Shown here one piece after another: positions 20,388-29,779 of a DNA stretch of 64,000 nucleotides. This DNA comes from Rhizobium hidalgonense. Its GTDB lineage: Bacteria > Pseudomonadota > Alphaproteobacteria > Rhizobiales > Rhizobiaceae. A model generated the notes under the pieces. It did no database searches. It had not been told where the DNA came from and was given only the letters and a program-made list of their open reading frames with translations. Position numbers and translations under genes: made by a program. The DNA is taken from NCBI RefSeq assembly GCF_002914525.1, contig NZ_LODW01000048.1:248001-312000 (forward strand), given 5' to 3'. The stretch's first letter is position 1, and each line of letters opens with the position of its first letter.

Positions 20388-21818
20388 TCAGAAGGTCGCC
20401 GCACCGCTGCCCCAGGGGCCGTGGTGGAAATCCTTGCCATCAAGGCGGTCGAAACCGTGGGCGCCGAAGAAGTCGCGCTGCGCCTGGATGAGGTTTGCCG
20501 TCCCCCGGCCCTGGCGGTAGGCGTCGAAATAGGTGAGCGCCGAGGTCAGCGCCGGCACCGGCAGGCCGGCGGAAATCGCAGCACCGACGACGCGGCGCAG
20601 CGCCGGAATCGATTCCTTGACCATGTCGGAGAAGGCCGGCGTGACGATCAGGTTTGCGGCGTCGGGCGCCTTTGTGAAGGCCGAGGTGATCTCGTCGAGG
20701 AACTGCGAGCGGATGATGCAGCCGGCGCGCCAGATTCTGGCGATCGTTGGCATCGGCAGCGACCAGTTGAACTCGCGCGATGCTTCCGCCATTACTGCGA
20801 AGCCCTGCGCATAGGCGCCGATCTTGGCGGCAAACAGCGCCAGTTCCAGATCCTTGTTGAGCTCGGGACCATAGGCGATCGGGAAGGATACGGCCTGCGT
20901 GCCGAAGATCTTTTCAGCGGCTTCGCGCTGCGATTTCATCGAAGAGAGGCTGCGGGCGGCGACCGCGGCTTCGATCGCCGTTGCCGGAATGCCCATGTTC
21001 TGCGCCTCGATCGCCGACCATTTGCCAGTGCCCTTCTGGCCTGCCTTATCGAGGATCATGTCGACCATCGGCCCACCGGAGACGGGATCGTTGGCGGCCA
21101 GCACCTTTTCGGAGATCTCGATCAGATAGGAGTTCAGCCGGCCCTTGTTCCACTCGCCGAAAATGCCGGAGATGTCGGAGGCGCTCTTGCCGAGGCCGTC
21201 GCGCAGGATACCGTAGATTTCGGCGATCATCTGCATATCGGCATATTCGATGCCGTTATGGATGGTCTTGACGAAATGGCCGGCGCCGTCGTTGCCGAGC
21301 CAGGCGACGCAGGGCTCGTCATTGTAGCGAGCGGCAATCGAGGTCAGCACCTTCTCGACGCGCTTCCAGGAGTCTTCCGTGCCGCCGACCATGATCGACG
21401 GGCCGTGGCGCGCACCTTCCTCGCCGCCTGACACACCCATGCCGATAAAGGTAAGATCGGTGTTCTTGAGGCGGTCGAAGCGGGCGACGGTGTCGCGGAA
21501 GTTGGCGTTGCCGGCATCGATCATGATGTCGCCCTTGGCGAGATGCGGGCGCAACGCCTCCATCTGCTGATCGACGGCATCGCCCGCCTTGATCATGATG
21601 ATGATCGGGCGCGGCGGCCGGATCGCATCGACGAACTCTTCGATCGTCTTGCAAGGAATGATCTGCTTTTTCAGATCGCCGGCGCTTTCGTAGAATTCCT
21701 CGGTTTTCTCAGGCGTACGGTTGAAGACCGCAATTTTATTGCCTTTCTCCGCGATGTTGAGCGCCAGGTTGGAGCCCATGACCGCAAGACCGATCAGTCC
21801 GATTTCTGCCTTTTCCAC
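20388..21818 (-). CDS. gnd: 6-phosphogluconate dehydrogenase, decarboxylating
   Basis: A 476-residue enzyme of the oxidative pentose phosphate pathway: 6-phosphogluconate + NADP to ribulose 5-phosphate + CO2 + NADPH. The Rossmann motif GLAVMGSNLA is at the N-terminus, the substrate-binding NGIEYADMQMI lies near 186, and the C-terminus ends with the conserved DFHHGPWG region. I chose the GTG at 21818 because GGAGG lies 6 bases ahead and the length then equals the family norm. An ATG at 21977 would add 53 residues unrelated to the family. Confidence 0.95.
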   Translation of the reverse strand: MEKAEIGLIGLAVMGSNLALNIAEKGNKIAVFNRTPEKTEEFYESAGDLKKQIIPCKTIEEFVDAIRPPRPIIIMIKAGDAVDQQMEALRPHLAKGDIMIDAGNANFRDTVARFDRLKNTDLTFIGMGVSGGEEGARHGPSIMVGGTEDSWKRVEKVLTSIAARYNDEPCVAWLGNDGAGHFVKTIHNGIEYADMQMIAEIYGILRDGLGKSASDISGIFGEWNKGRLNSYLIEISEKVLAANDPVSGGPMVDMILDKAGQKGTGKWSAIEAQNMGIPATAIEAAVAARSLSSMKSQREAAEKIFGTQAVSFPIAYGPELNKDLELALFAAKIGAYAQGFAVMAEASREFNWSLPMPTIARIWRAGCIIRSQFLDEITSAFTKAPDAANLIVTPAFSDMVKESIPALRRVVGAAISAGLPVPALTSALTYFDAYRQGRGTANLIQAQRDFFGAHGFDRLDGKDFHHGPWGSGAATF

Positions 21819-22043
21819 GACAAACCTCCGATGTGTCATTTGGACCGGTGTTGTGGCACTGTCTCGGTCAAACGGCAAGTCTCGCAAGGGTCTAATCGGT
21901 TCGCAAAAGCAATGAAATGAAGCTTGCAATATCCCGACTTGTCCGACAACCGCTTGCGTCGGTTCATCGACAACCAAGTTTTCGTGCGACCTGCCCTTGA
22001 TGCCCTATCTGGTGGTATCATCGGCGTTTCGGGAGATATCGCC

Positions 22044-22835
22044 TTGGCACCGGAAAGACGAAAAGATACGGCGCTGCTTGCTGCCCGTGCCGGGCGCTAC
22101 CGCGAATATGCGCCGCCGCCGGCGCTGCGACGCCATTTCAGCCGGTTCTGGTCGCATGCGCTGCATGACGGACCGCCGGCACTGGTGGCGATCGTGCCGG
22201 ACGGCTATTGCGACCTGCTCTGGATCGACGGCCGGCTGGCAGTCGCCGGGCCCGACAGGACGGCGGCCTTTCCCGTTCTCCGGCCGGGCACGACGATCAT
22301 CGGCGCCCGTTTTGCGCCGGGCGCCGCAGCACCCTGGCTGAAGACGCGGCTCTCGGCTCTGGTCGGCCGCTCGGTGCCGCTTGTCGACATCGGCTGGAAG
22401 GACACGGCCGAATTCGAGGCGCGGCTTGGCGATTGTCCCGATCCTTCGGCAGCCATGGCGCTGTTTCGCCGCCTGTTGGAAGAAGCCGCCAGCGACGAGG
22501 AGGATCCCGCCCAGGACGCTGCCGTGATCTTCGCCGCCGCAGACAGCGGTCGCCCGGCGTCCGGGCTGCTCGGCCGGCTCGACATGAGCGAAAGGCAGTT
22601 GCGCCGCCGCTGCCACCATCATTTCGGCTATGGCGCCAAGACGCTGGAACGGATCCGCCGGTTCCAGCGTTTCCTCGACCTCTGCCGCAGCTCGGGCACG
22701 ATGCCGCTCGCCCGCCTTGCGCTCGAAGCGGGCTTTGCCGACCAGGCCCACATGACGCGCGAGGTCGGCGAGCTCTCGAGCCTGACACCCGCCGCCATTC
22801 TTGACCAACTCTGCATGCCGGAAAGGCCGGGCTGA
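22044..22835 (+). CDS. AraC family transcriptional regulator with DUF6597-type N-terminus
   Basis: A regulator of about 263 residues. The N-terminal half (RYREYAPPPALRRHFSRFW and PDGYCDLLW) is the DUF6597 sensing domain found in many AraC proteins. The C-terminal AraC helix-turn-helix pair is seen as SERQLRRRCHHHFGYG and ALEAGFADQAHMTREV. A TTG at 22044 with GGGAG about 8 bases ahead is a good start; the frame also has an ATG at 21924, but the extra 40 residues do not look like the family. It may control the SRPBCC and VOC genes that follow. Confidence 0.8.
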   Translation: MAPERRKDTALLAARAGRYREYAPPPALRRHFSRFWSHALHDGPPALVAIVPDGYCDLLWIDGRLAVAGPDRTAAFPVLRPGTTIIGARFAPGAAAPWLKTRLSALVGRSVPLVDIGWKDTAEFEARLGDCPDPSAAMALFRRLLEEAASDEEDPAQDAAVIFAAADSGRPASGLLGRLDMSERQLRRRCHHHFGYGAKTLERIRRFQRFLDLCRSSGTMPLARLALEAGFADQAHMTREVGELSSLTPAAILDQLCMPERPG

Positions 22836-22905
22836 CCGTTTTGTTCAAGACGCCGCTGATTGGCCTGCTACGACAGCGAGACCCAATATCAAGGACCTGC
22901 AAGCC

Positions 22906-23304
22906 ATGTCGACGACGCCCGCGAAAATTATCCACCAATCGATCGAGCGTGACTGGCGCGACGTCTACGACTTCGCCGGCAAGCCGGAGAACATGCCGCT
23001 CTGGGCCTCCGGCCTTGCAAGCGGTCTCGAGCCGCACGGCGCTGACTGGATCGCCCGCGGCCCGCTTGGAACCATCAAGGTGAGCTTCGTGCCTGCCAAT
23101 GAATTCGGCGTAATCGACCACACGGTGACGATCGAATCCGGTCTCAGGGTCTATAATGCGCTGCGCATCGTGCCGAACGGCGATGGCTGCGAGGTCATGT
23201 TCACGCTGCTGCGCCTGCCCGGCATGACCGACGCGCAGTTTTTTGCCGATGCCGCCCATGTCGAGAAAGATCTCGCCATGCTGAAAGCCCTGATGGAGAG
23301 ATAG
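22906..23304 (+). CDS. SRPBCC family protein
   Basis: A 132-residue protein with the START/Bet v1-like helix-grip fold: an N-terminal strand and helix (IIHQSIERDWRDVYDFAGKP) and a C-terminal long helix (AAHVEKDLAMLKALME). These proteins bind hydrophobic ligands. It is followed directly by a VOC gene and preceded by the AraC regulator, a combination common in small stress or detoxification units. I used the ATG at 22906; the longer frame upstream has no family similarity. Confidence 0.8.
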   Translation: MSTTPAKIIHQSIERDWRDVYDFAGKPENMPLWASGLASGLEPHGADWIARGPLGTIKVSFVPANEFGVIDHTVTIESGLRVYNALRIVPNGDGCEVMFTLLRLPGMTDAQFFADAAHVEKDLAMLKALMER

Positions 23305-23664
23305 ATGGCCGACAATTCAGAAAACCACGACCGCCGCATTGACTATGTCGAATTCAACGTCGCCGACATCGCCGCCGCCAAAGCCTTTTACGGCTCGGCC
23401 TTCGGCTGGCGTTTCACCGACTACGGCCCGAACTATTGCGAATTCGACGATGGCCGGCTGAAGGGCGGTTTCACCGATTTCGGACCTGTGCGGCCGGGCG
23501 GCCCGCTTGTTGTCGTCTATGCCAGAGATCTGGAGGAGGTGCTGACCTCGGTCGAGAGGGCCGGCGGCACGATCGTCCGGCCGATCACCGATTTTCCCGG
23601 CGGCCGCCGCTTCCATTTCCTCGACCGCGACGGGTACGAGCTCGCCGTTTGGGCGACCGCCTGA
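23305..23664 (+). CDS. VOC family (glyoxalase-like) protein
   Basis: A 119-residue vicinal-oxygen-chelate fold protein: IDYVEFNVADIAAAKAFYGSAFGW at the start and FHFLDRDGYELAVWA at the end, matching the paired beta-alpha-beta-beta-beta modules. The ATG follows directly after the stop of the SRPBCC gene, so the pair is coupled. Enzymatic role unknown; related proteins act as bleomycin-resistance-like or glyoxalase-like factors. Confidence 0.85.
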   Translation: MADNSENHDRRIDYVEFNVADIAAAKAFYGSAFGWRFTDYGPNYCEFDDGRLKGGFTDFGPVRPGGPLVVVYARDLEEVLTSVERAGGTIVRPITDFPGGRRFHFLDRDGYELAVWATA

Positions 23665-23701
23665 GGCTACCGGTCGAGCATCCTGCCGTCCGGCCAGGGG
23701 G

Positions 23702-24457
23702 TCAGGCAGAGTTGGGCTGCTGATCGAGGTCGTGCATGACAATCAGCGCGCCGATCACCGTGCCGCCCGCATCGCGCAGCGGCGACATGCGACAGCGCAC
23801 CTGCCGTGATCCCTCGCTGCCCGCCGAGCGCTCATAGGTGTAATCGATCTGGCCGCCGGCAAAACAGGCGTCGAGCTTGTGCTTGGCGCATTCGGCAAAC
23901 CGCTCTTCACCGATGAATTCGCAAAGATGACGGCCGATCAGTTCCATCGGCTTCCTGTTGAGATGAGCGCTGTTGGCCGGATTGGAATAGAGGTAGCGAT
24001 AATCTCTTGTCAGCACCGCCACCCGGTCCGGCATGCTGTCGAGGATCACCGCATTGAGGAACTGGCCATTGTCGGTATCAGGCACATAGGCCGGCGGCGG
24101 CTCGATGCGCACATCCTGCGGCGAAGGCATACGCCAGTCCGGCCCATGCGTCCCGAAATAGCGGTCGAGCAGGAAGGAAAGCACCGTCGTGTGCTCGGTG
24201 ACGCTGGCGCTGTCGTCAGCGTCCTGGGCGATCAGATGAGTCACAAACTGCAGTTGCATGTAGACTTCGAGCAGATTAACCGCCCGATGAGCGAGGATTG
24301 CCTCGACCAGCGGCTCGACATAGCGGTCAAGCGCCGTGACGCGCTGGTCGTCGCCCAGGCGTATGGCTTCCTCTATCTGCGTGCAACGCAAGGAAAAAGC
24401 TCGAAAAAGCTCCAACAAGACGCCTCCAACTACGATTACCCCAAGAGACGAGTCCAA
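23702..24457 (-). CDS. PAS domain protein
   Basis: A 251-residue soluble protein. Residues about 1-100 are helical, and 130-245 form a PAS sensor domain (LNAVILDSMPDRVAVLTRDYRYLY, then LIGRHLCEFIG and the end strand TVIGALIVMHDL). There is no kinase, GGDEF or DNA-binding output domain, so it probably signals by protein contact. It lies between the VOC gene (convergent) and lpxXL. The 194 bp upstream of it hold nothing recognisable. Confidence 0.72.
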   Translation of the reverse strand: MDSSLGVIVVGGVLLELFRAFSLRCTQIEEAIRLGDDQRVTALDRYVEPLVEAILAHRAVNLLEVYMQLQFVTHLIAQDADDSASVTEHTTVLSFLLDRYFGTHGPDWRMPSPQDVRIEPPPAYVPDTDNGQFLNAVILDSMPDRVAVLTRDYRYLYSNPANSAHLNRKPMELIGRHLCEFIGEERFAECAKHKLDACFAGGQIDYTYERSAGSEGSRQVRCRMSPLRDAGGTVIGALIVMHDLDQQPNSA

Positions 24458-24650
24458 AACCGGATCTGGTTTACACCTCTAAAATGCGCCTAGCGGTAGA
24501 CATTATTCGCGCCTTAGTGGTGACGGGTAACATGAAGTGTGCTCTCTTTCAATCCGAGCGCACCTGCCGCTTTTCACCGCTGATAATTGAGGGTGGACCT
24601 TTTTAAGCAGGTTCGGATCTGAGGCCGAGGCAGCATTAAATTATTGGCGT

Positions 24651-25586
24651 CTAAGGTGCGAGTGTGTTCTTGATCTGCCAGCGATCGTGATACCAGAGCC
24701 ACTGTTCCGGGTATTCCCGCACCCAGCTTTCCACCTTGTCGTTGAGCAGCTGGGCGGCTGCCGGTAGGTCGAGATTGCCCTTGGCGTCGCGCGGCATGTC
24801 CAGCCGCGGCTCGATTTCCAGCCGATAGCGGTTGCCGGGCAGCCGGATGCAGCGCGCCGGATAGACCTCGCAATCGAACTGGCGCACCAGCTTCGGCAGC
24901 AGCGGATTGGTCTTGACCTCGCGCCCGAAGAAGGTCCCCTTCAGCCCCTTGCGGAACTTCTGGTCGACGAGCACCCCGACCCCCTGGCCGGCTTCGAGCT
25001 GACGGGCGAGCGCGAAGGAGGAGCCGGCATGAGACGGCACCAGCTTGCCCATCCGCGCGCTTCTGAAATCGAAGACCTTCTTCGCGACATAGGGATTGTT
25101 CGGCGGCCGAAAGAGCACGGTTACATGGAGCCCGAAGGCGGCACCCGCTACCGGCAGCAGCTCGAAATTGGCTGTATGGCCGGTAAAGACGATGAAGGGG
25201 CGCGGATTGTCGCGCAGATCGAGAAAGATCGGGATGCCCGACACCTCCACCCTGCCCGGCTCCGCGTTCTCGGGATCATAATCGAACAACTGGTCGAGGA
25301 AGACGTATTCGGCTGCAAGCCGGCCCATATTGCCCCAGCTTGCGAGCGCGATCTCTTCGATCTCGGCCTGGCTCTTCTCAGGGAAGGCGTTGCGCAGATT
25401 GACGAGCATCAGTCTGTGGCGGCGCGTCCGCCGGCCAAGGCGGCGCATTATCCTGTCGGCGAAGCGAATCGCGCCATCGGCCGGAAACAGCTTCAGCACG
25501 TTCAGAAAGCCGAACATCACCTGCGCCACCAGCCATTGCTGGAAGTGCCTGAGCGCCAGAACGATCCGGGTGACGAAGAGCTTCAC
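24651..25586 (-). CDS. lpxXL: Lipid A very-long-chain fatty acid acyltransferase LpxXL
   Basis: A 311-residue inner-membrane acyltransferase of the LpxL/LpxM family. The catalytic H-X4-E motif is HTANFE near residue 138, after an N-terminal membrane anchor. In rhizobia this enzyme moves the 27-hydroxyoctacosanoyl chain from AcpXL to lipid A. It is the last gene of the acpXL cluster, whose order here (acpXL, fabZXL, fabF2XL, fabF1XL, adh, lpxXL) matches the known one, and it starts 7 bp after the dehydrogenase. Confidence 0.93.
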   Translation of the reverse strand: MKLFVTRIVLALRHFQQWLVAQVMFGFLNVLKLFPADGAIRFADRIMRRLGRRTRRHRLMLVNLRNAFPEKSQAEIEEIALASWGNMGRLAAEYVFLDQLFDYDPENAEPGRVEVSGIPIFLDLRDNPRPFIVFTGHTANFELLPVAGAAFGLHVTVLFRPPNNPYVAKKVFDFRSARMGKLVPSHAGSSFALARQLEAGQGVGVLVDQKFRKGLKGTFFGREVKTNPLLPKLVRQFDCEVYPARCIRLPGNRYRLEIEPRLDMPRDAKGNLDLPAAAQLLNDKVESWVREYPEQWLWYHDRWQIKNTLAP

Positions 25587-25593
25587 TTCGGGC

Positions 25594-26622
25594 TCAATCC
25601 ATTTTCAGAATGATCTTGCCGAAGATCTGGCGCGATTCCATCCGCTCCAGCGCCCGGTCGATATCGCTGAAGCTGACCTCGGTGTCGATGACGGGATGGA
25701 CGAGCCCACGGCCCATCTTCTGCATCGCATCCGCCATGTTCTCCATGCGGCAGCCGAAGGAGCCGAACAACTTCAGCTGCTGCTGGAACAGCATCATCAG
25801 GTTCATCTCTGTCGAAACACCCGAGGTCGAACCGCAGGTGACGAGCCGCCCGCCGCGCTTCATGCAGAGCATCGAGCCCGCCCAGGTATCCTTGCCGACA
25901 TGTTCGAAGACAACGTCGACGCCCTTCTTCTTGGTGAGCTTGCGCACCACGCCTTCGAAACGATCGGTGCGGTAGTTGATGACGTGATCGGCGCCGAGCG
26001 CCTTGGCCTTTTCGATCTTGTCATCGGAACCGACGGTGGTGATGACGGTGCAGCCGATCTTCTTGGCGAGCTGGATCGCCGCCGTGCCGATGCCGGAGCC
26101 GCCGGCATGGACGAGGATCGTTTCGCCGGGCTCGAGCTTGGCATTGTCGAATAGCATGTGCTCCACGGTACCGAAGGTGACGGGAGCAAGCGCTGCACCG
26201 ATCGCATCGACGCCGGGAGGGGCTGGCACCAGCAGCCGCGCGGGAAGATTTACCTTCTCTTGCGCGAAGCCATCGAGATGGAAGCCGTGCACGCCGGAGA
26301 CATGTTCGCAGAGATTGTCACGACCTCCGCGACAGGGACGGCAAAGGCCGCAGGTGCGCGCGCCATAGATGGAAACGAGCTGGCCCGGCAGCACATTGGC
26401 GACACCCGGGCCGATCGCTTCAACCACGCCCGAGGCTTCCGCACCGATGACCAGCGGCATCTTGCGCTTGGCGAATGCCATACCGCGCCAGCCCCAGACA
26501 TCGATATGGTTGAGCGCCACCGCCTTGACGCGCAGCGTCACCTCGCCGGCAGCAGGCGCGTCCGGTTCCGGCAGGTCGGTGATCTCAAGCTTGCGGTCAT
26601 CGATCAGTTGCAAAGCGCGCAT
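25594..26622 (-). CDS. adh2XL: Zinc-type alcohol dehydrogenase of the acpXL cluster
   Basis: A 342-residue medium-chain dehydrogenase/reductase. The structural zinc Cys cluster is visible in CGLCRPCRGGRDNLC near 95-110, and the NAD(P) motif is HAGGSGIGTAAIQLA near 165. It belongs to the very-long-chain fatty acid cluster, where an enoyl or keto reductase-like step has been proposed for it. Its exact reaction is not settled, so the link to chain elongation is inferred from position. Confidence 0.88.
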   Translation of the reverse strand: MRALQLIDDRKLEITDLPEPDAPAAGEVTLRVKAVALNHIDVWGWRGMAFAKRKMPLVIGAEASGVVEAIGPGVANVLPGQLVSIYGARTCGLCRPCRGGRDNLCEHVSGVHGFHLDGFAQEKVNLPARLLVPAPPGVDAIGAALAPVTFGTVEHMLFDNAKLEPGETILVHAGGSGIGTAAIQLAKKIGCTVITTVGSDDKIEKAKALGADHVINYRTDRFEGVVRKLTKKKGVDVVFEHVGKDTWAGSMLCMKRGGRLVTCGSTSGVSTEMNLMMLFQQQLKLFGSFGCRMENMADAMQKMGRGLVHPVIDTEVSFSDIDRALERMESRQIFGKIILKMD

Positions 26623-26679
26623 GGCAAAATCCCTCGCCTTGAAGGCGTCATCTCATCTCAAAAATGTGTCGGGAACCGC

Positions 26680-27975
26680 TTAAGCCGGTTCGAGCGCCAT
26701 GACAAGGCTGGCATTCTGCCCGCCGAAGCCGAAGGAGTTGGAAAGCACGGCGGAAACCTGCGCTTCCCGTTTCTTGTTCGGCACGACATCGAGAACGATC
26801 GACGGATCGGGATTGGCATAGTTGATCGTCGGCGGCAGCGTGCCGGTCAGCATCGTCTGCAGCGAGAACACCGCTTCGACGGCGCCCGCCGCCGTCAGCG
26901 TATGGCCGATCATCGACTTGTTCGAGGAAACCGGAATGCCGACGAGCCGTTCGCCGAAGACGGCCGACATCGCCCCATATTCCATCTTGTCGTTCTCAGG
27001 CGTCGAAGTGCCGTGGGCATTGATATAGCCGATGCCGCTCTCGTCGATGCCGGCATCGACAAGCGCCGCGCGGATCGTCGCGATTGCCGGCCCACCATCG
27101 GGTGAGGAGCGCGTGCGGTGGAAGCTGTCGGCCTTGTCTCCGGCGCCCTTCATGATGCCGAGCACCTTGGCACCGCGGGCGACCGCCGCTTCCAGCGATT
27201 CCAGCACCAGCGTCGCCGCACCTTCGGCAATGACGAAGCCGTCGCGATCCTTGCTAAACGGCTTGGAGGCCTTGGTCGGCGGATCGTTCTGAGTCGAAAG
27301 CGCCGACAGCAGCGAGAAGCGGATCAGCGCTTCGGCGCTGAGAGAGCCATCGGTCGCAACCGTCAGGGCGCGATCGGTGCGGCCCTGGCGGATCGCCTCG
27401 ATGCCGAGCTGGATCGCCGTGACACCGGAGGCACAGGCCGTCGACAGCGTGACGGGAAGGCCGCGCGTGCCAAACCGGTCGGCAAGGCGCTCGGAAATCG
27501 CGCCGAACAGGGCCGCCTCATGGAAGGCTGGGTCTGGCCGCTGGCGCAGCGCCGTCAAAAAGCGCTCATAGGCGTCACCAGGATGCTCGGAGGCCGGCGA
27601 ACGGTCGGCAAGTTCGAAACGCGCGCTCCATTCCGGCTCGATCGGCGGGGCAGCGAGAAACAGCGGGCCGTTGAAATCGCCTGAAAGACCGGCATTGGCC
27701 AGGGCCTCGATCGTCGTTTCCCGGGCGAAGGCATAGGAGCGCTCGACGGCGTTCGGGGCCGGGATGCCGATGAAATCGACGGTGCCGGCGATCCGCGTCG
27801 ACAGTCCCTCAGTCGGGAAACGGTTGATCTCGTGAATGCCCGACGTGCCTGACGTTAGGGCCGCCCAGTTGTCATTGAGACCCTGGCCGAGTGAGGTGAT
27901 GATGCCCATGCCGGTGACGGCGACGATTGGACGGCCGAGATGATCTCTGTAAGCGGAAGCTGTCATATCTCTCAC
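26680..27975 (-). CDS. fabF1XL: Beta-ketoacyl-ACP synthase FabF1XL
   Basis: A 431-residue condensing enzyme with the full Cys-His-His set: Cys in STACASGVTA (about 180), first His in NAHGTSTPEND (about 321) and second His in SMIGHTLTAAG (about 357). It should elongate acyl chains on AcpXL. It directly follows FabF2XL, which lacks the Cys. The two starts and stops almost touch (3 bp gap), suggesting they work as a heterodimer. Confidence 0.93.
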   Translation of the reverse strand: MRDMTASAYRDHLGRPIVAVTGMGIITSLGQGLNDNWAALTSGTSGIHEINRFPTEGLSTRIAGTVDFIGIPAPNAVERSYAFARETTIEALANAGLSGDFNGPLFLAAPPIEPEWSARFELADRSPASEHPGDAYERFLTALRQRPDPAFHEAALFGAISERLADRFGTRGLPVTLSTACASGVTAIQLGIEAIRQGRTDRALTVATDGSLSAEALIRFSLLSALSTQNDPPTKASKPFSKDRDGFVIAEGAATLVLESLEAAVARGAKVLGIMKGAGDKADSFHRTRSSPDGGPAIATIRAALVDAGIDESGIGYINAHGTSTPENDKMEYGAMSAVFGERLVGIPVSSNKSMIGHTLTAAGAVEAVFSLQTMLTGTLPPTINYANPDPSIVLDVVPNKKREAQVSAVLSNSFGFGGQNASLVMALEPA

Positions 27976-27978
27976 TCC

Positions 27979-29184
27979 TCACGCATCTGCGGAAAGAACC
28001 GCGACGCCCTCGCCGCGCTGGTGGCCGACCGTGGTCACGACAGCGGCGGTTGTGCCTGTGCGCATCGGCGCCTCATGGGCGGCATCGAAAGGCGGCACTT
28101 TGGCCTTGCCGTCGACGGCAAGGGCTGCAAGCGCCAGACCCAGCGTGAACTGCGTCTCGATCGTGTGGCCGGTGATGCCGCCAAAACCGCGGATTGCAAC
28201 ACCAGGCAATTGATGTTCGAGAACCGCCCGCTCGCGGGCGGCAATATCGTGCATGCCGGTCGAGCCGGAAAAAATCGCCGTGCTTTCGGCGGAAAGCCCA
28301 GCGGCGGGCGCCAGAAGCCGCTCCAGGCGGACTTCGAGATTGCCGGCATTGCGGTTGCCACGGTCGCCCTCGACCGCGTCGATGACGGCATAGATATGGG
28401 CGCCGCGGGCCTCCGCGTGCTGGCGCGATTCGAGCACCAGGAAGGCGCCTGCCGAACCGGTGATCATGCCGCCGCCGTCGCTAGGTCGGCGTGACCAGAG
28501 CGGCACCCAATCGCCGCGCGCATGGGCGCCGATCGCCTCGGTGAGCAGGATCATGTCGGGCCGTTCGGCAGCGAAGGCGCCGCCAACAAGCGCATGCGAG
28601 GATTCGCCTGACTTGATGCGGTAGAAGGCGGTCTCGACGGCTGAAATCCCTGCCGCTTCCTCGCCCATGAAGGTGCGCGACGAGCCGGTGACCTTGTGCA
28701 CGATCGAAATGTTGCCAGCGAGCAGGTTGGAAAGCTGGGCGAGGAAAAGCGTCGGCCTCAGCTCCGTCGTCAGCTTCTCGTTCAAGAGCAGCTCACGGTC
28801 GTTCCGCTTCAGCGCCTCGTCGACGATCAGCGTATCGACATTGATGTCGCGCTCGCCGCCGCCGGCTGCCACGATCATGTCCATCGTGCCGCAGGCCTCG
28901 AGATTCTCCTTGAAGCCGGCATCGTCGAGCGCAAGCCCGGCGGCAAAGACGCCGATACGTTGCCAGTTCTCCATCTGGCGCTGATCGCCGCGCTTGGCGA
29001 TCTGCTGCGACCAGTCGATCTCGGGCAGCGGATGCACCGGATAAGGCTTGAACTTCTCGGTCTCGACGATCGCCTTCGGCGCGCTGCCGGCCTTGAGAAG
29101 CGCGATATGCGCATCCTTGCCGACGCCTTGACAGGTGACGATGCCGATGCCCGAAATGACGACGTCGTTTGCAGCCTTGCTCAT
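27979..29184 (-). CDS. fabF2XL: Beta-ketoacyl-ACP synthase-like FabF2XL without active-site Cys
   Basis: A 401-residue ketosynthase-fold protein. Where the nucleophile elbow should carry Cys, the sequence is KVTGSSRTFMG, so Ser replaces it. The first catalytic His motif (NAHGT) is also missing (FSGSTGMHD instead), while the second region RGFGGITGHTIE is kept. This is the pattern of a chain-length-factor-like partner. It overlaps the fabZXL stop by 4 bp and precedes fabF1XL. Confidence 0.9.
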   Translation of the reverse strand: MSKAANDVVISGIGIVTCQGVGKDAHIALLKAGSAPKAIVETEKFKPYPVHPLPEIDWSQQIAKRGDQRQMENWQRIGVFAAGLALDDAGFKENLEACGTMDMIVAAGGGERDINVDTLIVDEALKRNDRELLLNEKLTTELRPTLFLAQLSNLLAGNISIVHKVTGSSRTFMGEEAAGISAVETAFYRIKSGESSHALVGGAFAAERPDMILLTEAIGAHARGDWVPLWSRRPSDGGGMITGSAGAFLVLESRQHAEARGAHIYAVIDAVEGDRGNRNAGNLEVRLERLLAPAAGLSAESTAIFSGSTGMHDIAARERAVLEHQLPGVAIRGFGGITGHTIETQFTLGLALAALAVDGKAKVPPFDAAHEAPMRTGTTAAVVTTVGHQRGEGVAVLSADA

Positions 29185-29663
29185 CCAATCACCCCCTGCG
29201 CCGCGATCGCTTCGAGAAGCCCGATCTCGCCGGCACGTTTTTTCACGATATCGCCGAGCGGCACCTCGGAAAACGGCATGGTGCGAAGCTTCAGCTGCGC
29301 ATCGCAGACCTTTTTGCCGGCGCTGGTGATTTTAGCCTTGGTAACCGCGAAACCCGAACCGTCGTGCTCGAGCACCGCCTCGATGTCGAGCACGGCTTCC
29401 GGCTCGACGAAGGTGCGCATCTTGGCGCCGTCGACCGTCATCAGGAAGGGCATGGCGGCAAAATCGGTGACGGCAAGCACCAGCATGCCGGAGGCCTGCG
29501 CCATGGTCTCGATCAAGAGCACGCCGGGAACCAGCGGCATTCCGGGAAAATGACCCTCGAAGACGGGACTCTTGGCCGGCACGACGGATCGCGCCTTCAG
29601 CGTGCCCTTCTTCAGGTCCACCGCTTCGACGCGGTCAATCATCTGGAAATATTCCAGCAGCAT
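29181..29663 (-). CDS. fabZXL: 3-hydroxyacyl-ACP dehydratase FabZXL
   Basis: A 160-residue hot-dog-fold dehydratase. The catalytic His is in GHFPGMPLVPGVLLIE near 35, with the conserved Glu replaced in part by the IE pair at the helix start. It removes water from hydroxyacyl-AcpXL during elongation of the very long chain. It lies 117 bp after acpXL and overlaps fabF2XL by 4 bp. Confidence 0.92.
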   Translation of the reverse strand: MLLEYFQMIDRVEAVDLKKGTLKARSVVPAKSPVFEGHFPGMPLVPGVLLIETMAQASGMLVLAVTDFAAMPFLMTVDGAKMRTFVEPEAVLDIEAVLEHDGSGFAVTKAKITSAGKKVCDAQLKLRTMPFSEVPLGDIVKKRAGEIGLLEAIAAQGVIG

Positions 29664-29779
29664 TCGGATCCTCCGGCCCGACAGGCCAGATCCGCCCGCC
29701 GGTGACGCCTAGTTAGGAACGAAACCGCCCAGCCGCCATAGTCAGGCGGCAGGGCGCTCAAAAAAAGACGGTTATGTCC

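Noticed and set aside
29700..29775. Hairpin GCCGCCATAGTCAGGCGGC between acpXL and fabZXL as a terminator
   Set aside because: There is no T run in the direction of transcription, and the genes belong to one known cluster, so it is not a convincing terminator.
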